Part shown: positions 33,097-36,044 of the stretch, one piece after another | How the letters are laid out: the number at the start of each line of letters is the position of its first letter | Position numbering within the stretch: the stretch's first letter is position 1 | Assembly (NCBI GenBank): GCA_945918795.1 | Contig: CAMEIT010000019.1 | Span: 1-36,044 of the forward strand | Direction of reading: 5' to 3' | Origin: an uncultured Clostridia bacterium | GTDB taxonomy: Bacteria > Bacillota > Clostridia > HGM11327 | Length of the DNA stretch: 36,044 bases | Notes under the pieces: model-generated | The model's input: only the letters and a program-made list of their open reading frames with translations | Databases searched by the model: none | Told to the model about the DNA's origin: nothing | Program-made: the position numbers and the translations under genes

Positions 33097-33528
33097 ATGA
33101 ATAAAAAAGCAAAAATTATATTGAGTGTGGTTATATTGCTTGCGTTGGGAATAACTGCATCGACAGTAATATACAACGAAATTCAGTACAATAAGAGCGA
33201 GTACATATTATACACAACGGTAGACAATCATGATGTAACATTGTCAGTTCCAAAAGGAAGCAAGTTTATAGGCGAGCAGGGCTTGGGCGGTTTTAAATTT
33301 AAGACGCGTAATACTCAGGAAGAGGTAGAATCATTTTACAAGTCATATTTGGATTCTTTGCCGACAGTGATCTATAAGGATGGAAAAAGTACAGCGCATT
33401 ATGATGAATCACGTAACATTATAATACGTGACCTATCTTTCCAAACATCAAAAGGAGCTTTATTTTTTGTTGTTGAATGTGAATGTATGATTCCGGGAAA
33501 ACCTAATTCCGATTGGACGTTGAATTAA
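33097..33528 (+). CDS. Uncharacterised single-pass membrane protein
   Basis: 143 residues with an N-terminal membrane helix (about 6-26) and a small extracytoplasmic alpha/beta domain (YILYTTVDNHDVTLSVPKGS...). Two nearby cysteines (ECECM) are present. I do not recognise the family. It has a GGGGAG site, shares the transcript of the preceding gene and ends at a strong terminator 22 bases later. Confidence 0.75.
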   Translation: MNKKAKIILSVVILLALGITASTVIYNEIQYNKSEYILYTTVDNHDVTLSVPKGSKFIGEQGLGGFKFKTRNTQEEVESFYKSYLDSLPTVIYKDGKSTAHYDESRNIIIRDLSFQTSKGALFFVVECECMIPGKPNSDWTLN

Positions 33529-33549
33529 AATACATATACTTTACAATAA

Positions 33550-33587
33550 AAAACAATCGCACATCATTCGTGAGTGCGATTGTTTTT
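33550..33587 (+). terminator. Rho-independent terminator
   Basis: A perfect 13-bp stem, AAAACAATCGCAC (33550-33562) with GTGCGATTGTTTT (33574-33586), loop of 11, followed by T's. It ends the two-gene unit from 32497. Confidence 0.9.
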
Positions 33588-33610
33588 GTTATTAATTTTA
33601 AATTGCTTTG

Positions 33611-33649
33611 TTAATTCTGCTTGCCTATCTTTAATTCAATTACTGCCAT
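33611..33649 (-). pseudogene. 39-bp copy of the 3' end of the downstream lipoprotein gene
   Basis: Identical at 39 of 39 bases to 34234-34272, which encode the last twelve residues and stop of the lipoprotein (MAVIELKIGKQN). Reading further upstream on the minus strand the frame stays open for a few codons with a different residue before the shared Met-Ala, then similarity ends. It is most simply the remnant of a duplicated or paralogous gene whose body has been lost and replaced by the REP-like elements that follow. Confidence 0.75.
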
Positions 33650-33680
33650 ACCCATATTCGTCTGTATTTAATTCGTCATT

Positions 33681-33806
33681 GTAGGGCGGGGGCTTGCTCT
33701 CGCCGCCTCGCTTTCTAAAATCAAAATAACATGGATGTGGTTTGGCATAATTACATATTGATTAAACGATAAATATTCATATCGGTCTTCGAGCGATAAT
33801 AGCCGT
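33681..33806 (-). mobile_element. REP-like element copy 1 with Y1 transposase fragment
   Basis: Begins GTAGGGCGGGGGCTTGCTCT, the same end sequence as copy 2. On the minus strand it translates to a fragment with LEDRYEYLSFNQYVIMPNHI followed by HVILILE, the HUH (His-hydrophobic-His) core of IS200/RAYT-type Y1 transposases. There is no start, catalytic tyrosine or full domain, and the second palindrome is missing, so it is dead or non-autonomous. Confidence 0.75.
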
Positions 33807-33892
33807 TGCTCTGCAATATTTCTAAATAATATATTTTACGATTTCCTCATAATCCTCTCTGCCTCGGATTATATGCTCAAACAGTATCTGTT

Positions 33893-34048
33893 ATCGTAGG
33901 GCGGGGGCTTGCTCCCGCCGCCTCTCTAAAATCAAGACAACATGGATATGGTTTGGCATAATTACATATTGATAAACCGATAAATATGAATATCGGTCTT
34001 CGAACGATAATAGCTTGCTTCGGCGGGAGCAAGCCCCCGCCCTACGAT
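33893..34048 (-). mobile_element. REP-like element copy 2 with 28-bp terminal inverted repeats
   Basis: Perfect 28-bp inverted repeats (33893-33920 and 34021-34048), starting ATCGTAGGGCGGGGGC and rich in G and C, enclose 100 bases closely similar to copy 1. On the minus strand the inside encodes FEDRYSYLSVYQYVIMPNHI then HVVLILE, again only the HUH segment of a Y1 transposase. The layout is that of a non-autonomous element that has captured a scrap of a REP-associated tyrosine transposase. No complete transposase lies in the window. The rest of 33529-34233 holds no gene. Confidence 0.8.
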
Positions 34049-34150
34049 GCGAGATAACACACGCCTTCTGTTTTGCATACATATCGTTACAAAATATGCA
34101 CCTGTTGGACTGCTTTATCCGTTTTCATCATCCAAAACATTATAATACAA

Positions 34151-34186
34151 ATCGGCAGAGAAAATAATATCTCTGCCGATATTTTT
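34151..34186. terminator. Terminator hairpin downstream of the lipoprotein gene
   Basis: ATCGGCAGAGA (34151-34161) pairs perfectly with TCTCTGCCGAT (34170-34180). The plus strand is followed by ATTTTTG. On the minus strand, where it lies 50 bases past the lipoprotein stop, the trailing sequence is TTTGTATT, a weaker U-tract. It probably serves the lipoprotein gene. Confidence 0.7.
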
Positions 34187-34233
34187 GTGCTTGCAAATCT
34201 TCCGTTAAATACGGTAAAAATGATGTTGTTTTA

Positions 34234-35997
34234 TTAATTCTGCTTGCCTATCTTTAATTCAATTACTGCCATGCCGCCTGCTTCAAGGTTTATAGACATT
34301 GTTTTGTCGGACAGAGTTACATCATGCCCGTTGTAAATATCTTCGGCACTGACAACGGAATAATTGCCTGTGTATGTAATTTCAAGCTCGACAGATTTTG
34401 TTTCGTCTACAACCGTTGGCTGGTTGACACCCTTATAAACGCCGTCGTTGTTGAATACACAAAGATACAGCGCGCCGTCTTTTACCGTAACGGTGTAGCC
34501 GATGTCATTGGAAAATGTGAAAGGCATATATCTTGCATGAAGCTCGTCAAGAATAGTCTTGAGGCCGCCCAATTGCCAATCGCCCGACATCTGCATTTTC
34601 ATGTTGCCGTCCTTATCTTTGTACATATCAAAGCGTCCGCCATTGCCGTATATCATGAAAGCACCGTTCCCGTAAGCTACTTCTTTGTATGGTTGCTGTT
34701 CAAGGTCGGGGAACTCAATGCCGTTTTTCTCGAACTGTTCGAGATAAGCCGTGTTAAGTACAAGTGTTCCGCCGTTTTTAACGTAATCGGTGTACATTTT
34801 CAGCTCGTCGTCGGAAAGAATTATGTTTCCGGTGAATATGAGTACGGGATATGTTTCGAGCAGTTCATATGATGCGTCCTGAAGCAACAGATCAAACGAA
34901 TCACCGTATTTTGTGTTTGCCATAACGCTTGATTCATCTTTGCCCGTGCCTTCTAACGTTCCCGGCCAAATGTAGTCATTGAAAATGTTATATGTGAATA
35001 TGTCGGGTTCATCACATAAGAATGTTTCAAACACTTTGTCTGCGCCTGACATACCCATGCCGTGATATTTATCGAGAATAACAGCATAAGGCGTATATGT
35101 CGTTCCAATGTCGTAATACTTACTTGTGAATGCGTAAAGCTTCTGGCAAAGCTCACCGTAAGGCGTGATATTGCCCTGGCTGTCATATGCTATATATTGA
35201 CCGCCCTCTGCTATTGTCGCATCGGCGCCCGCCATGAATGACAAAAGGAAACTGCGTTCCATGAGATTGAGCGAATGACCGCCGTTAACGGAGCTGTTTT
35301 CGCCCCATACAAGATTGCTGTCTCTGTAATCAAGTATGTAACCGCCGTACCATTGCGAGAAGTCAACAAACCAAGTTGCGTCGTATTGTTTTGCGGCGCC
35401 TCTGTTCATTGCAAGCCTGAGCTGGTACGATGACATTCCTTCGCCAATTTCAGTGCCGATATTTTCATATCCTACCATGCCTGCATAGTGATGCCACGGA
35501 TAATGACCGTTCATCGACGTGTAAGGCAATGAACCGTTATCCTTTGATTTATAATGGTTATTCAGGAATGCAATGATTTTTTCTATGGCTTCTTCGCGTG
35601 TTTTGGGAGCATTTTCACCTGTGAATTTTGAATCCACAACCAAATCGCTTCCGCCTATCTGAATCTCGCCGTCAAGATGAATCATAGCATATGCCCATTC
35701 GCCGGCAGAGGATTTTTGATGCAGAAAATCTCCGCCGAAATTATTATAGTTTACACCTAAGGCATCTTCAATGATTTTGTTTGAATGGTATTCAACAATA
35801 AACTGAAATCTGTCGTCAAGCAAAGCTCTTCCGTTCCAAAGCTCGGCATTCTTGATAAGCTCGCTTGCGTAAAATGCTTTTTCCTCCGGAGTCGGGGTTG
35901 GAGTGGGAGTTGCGTCCTCCGGTGTGGGCGTCGCACTGCACCCGGCTGTGACAAGCATCAGTGCCGTGAGCGCCGCGGCAATTATTTTTTTAGTCAT
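34234..35997 (-). CDS. Secreted lipoprotein, glycoside hydrolase-like
   Basis: 587 residues. A type II signal peptide ends LMLVTAGC, with lipid-bearing Cys20, then a Thr-Pro linker (TPTPEDATPTPTPTPEE, 23-39). The mature part is rich in Trp, Tyr and Gly (WFVDFSQWYGGYILDYRDSN) and resembles a TIM-barrel glycosidase, with acid candidates in GTEIGEGMSSYQ. Residues about 365-440 look like the class I amidotransferase-like domain of beta-galactosidase-type enzymes (VLIFTGNIILSDDELKMYTD, then NGGTLVLN), and the last 90 residues form a beta domain. I do not recognise the exact family, so sugar binding or hydrolysis is inference. AAGGAGG precedes the ATG; TATACT near 36015 is a possible -10. Confidence 0.75.
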   Translation of the reverse strand: MTKKIIAAALTALMLVTAGCSATPTPEDATPTPTPTPEEKAFYASELIKNAELWNGRALLDDRFQFIVEYHSNKIIEDALGVNYNNFGGDFLHQKSSAGEWAYAMIHLDGEIQIGGSDLVVDSKFTGENAPKTREEAIEKIIAFLNNHYKSKDNGSLPYTSMNGHYPWHHYAGMVGYENIGTEIGEGMSSYQLRLAMNRGAAKQYDATWFVDFSQWYGGYILDYRDSNLVWGENSSVNGGHSLNLMERSFLLSFMAGADATIAEGGQYIAYDSQGNITPYGELCQKLYAFTSKYYDIGTTYTPYAVILDKYHGMGMSGADKVFETFLCDEPDIFTYNIFNDYIWPGTLEGTGKDESSVMANTKYGDSFDLLLQDASYELLETYPVLIFTGNIILSDDELKMYTDYVKNGGTLVLNTAYLEQFEKNGIEFPDLEQQPYKEVAYGNGAFMIYGNGGRFDMYKDKDGNMKMQMSGDWQLGGLKTILDELHARYMPFTFSNDIGYTVTVKDGALYLCVFNNDGVYKGVNQPTVVDETKSVELEITYTGNYSVVSAEDIYNGHDVTLSDKTMSINLEAGGMAVIELKIGKQN

Positions 35998-36044
35998 AAT
36001 ACCCTCCTTAAAAGTATAATCTATATATTATTTTACCATAAAAT

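Noticed and set aside
33681-34048. CRISPR-like array
   Set aside because: Only two repeat copies, with palindromic 25-28 bp ends and homologous, not unique, interiors; this is a mobile element pair.
33891-34082. 63-codon minus-strand frame containing the HUH motif as a real small gene
   Set aside because: It begins and ends in the palindromic element arms and has only a fragment of the transposase fold; treated as element remnant.

Overview
The window is a 36 kb AT-rich contig, apparently metagenomic, from a Gram-positive member of the Clostridia (Bacillota). Supporting evidence: strong AGGAGG-type ribosome binding sites, TTGACA/TATAAT promoters, a SpoIVB-type S55 peptidase and a spore photoproduct lyase-like radical SAM protein (both spore-former genes), a RicT/YaaT-HolB-Tmk operon, a type I glutamine synthetase next to an ANTAR regulator, a clostridial G5/M23 cell-wall peptidase, and (TP)n-linked lipoproteins. 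The genetic code looks standard. I see no rRNA, tRNA, prophage or CRISPR array. The first 49 bases are Illumina P7 adapter plus index, so the left edge is artificial.

Layout. 50-3317 (minus): a truncated membrane-anchored coiled-coil protein, rlmD, and a MATE exporter. 3560-7084 (plus): a glnA-like gene with an in-frame amber codon near its end, an ANTAR regulator with a degenerate receiver domain, and a GT39-like membrane glycosyltransferase. 7118-12088 (minus): 2[4Fe-4S] ferredoxin, ricT, holB, tmk and a GNAT-like protein, preceded by three stacked promoters. 12234-18618 (plus): rho with a repetitive disordered insertion, a nucleosidase/radical SAM fusion six bases downstream, a G5/M23 peptidase with a long structured leader, and a small PH-like membrane protein. 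18672-20595 (minus): an unknown protein and an AI-2E family permease. 20677-26447 (plus): an aminotransferase, a Wzy/O-antigen ligase-like and Wzx flippase-like pair, then nadD, dCMP deaminase and a GNAT-YoaP protein.

26448-27168 is a gene-free block of stem-loops bounded by a ~79-bp inverted repeat. 27169-30687 (minus) is an RNA-repair locus: two WYL-domain regulators upstream of rtcB. On the plus strand follow spoIVB and two small membrane-anchored unknowns driven by a perfect consensus promoter. 33529-34233 holds terminators, REP-like palindromes with fragments of a Y1 (HUH) transposase, and a 39-bp copy of the 3' end of the next gene. The window ends with a lipoprotein (minus) that looks like a secreted glycosidase-type protein.

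The items most worth following up are (1) the fusion of a methylthioadenosine/deoxyadenosine nucleosidase-like domain to an SPL-like radical SAM domain, a possible built-in removal of the inhibitory by-product 5'-deoxyadenosine; (2) the WYL-WYL-RtcB locus, a candidate non-RtcR control system for RNA ligase; (3) the amber codon in glnA, whose downstream codons still encode the conserved glutamine synthetase C-terminus; (4) the six-unit 9-residue repeat in Rho; and (5) the two families of palindromic repeats.
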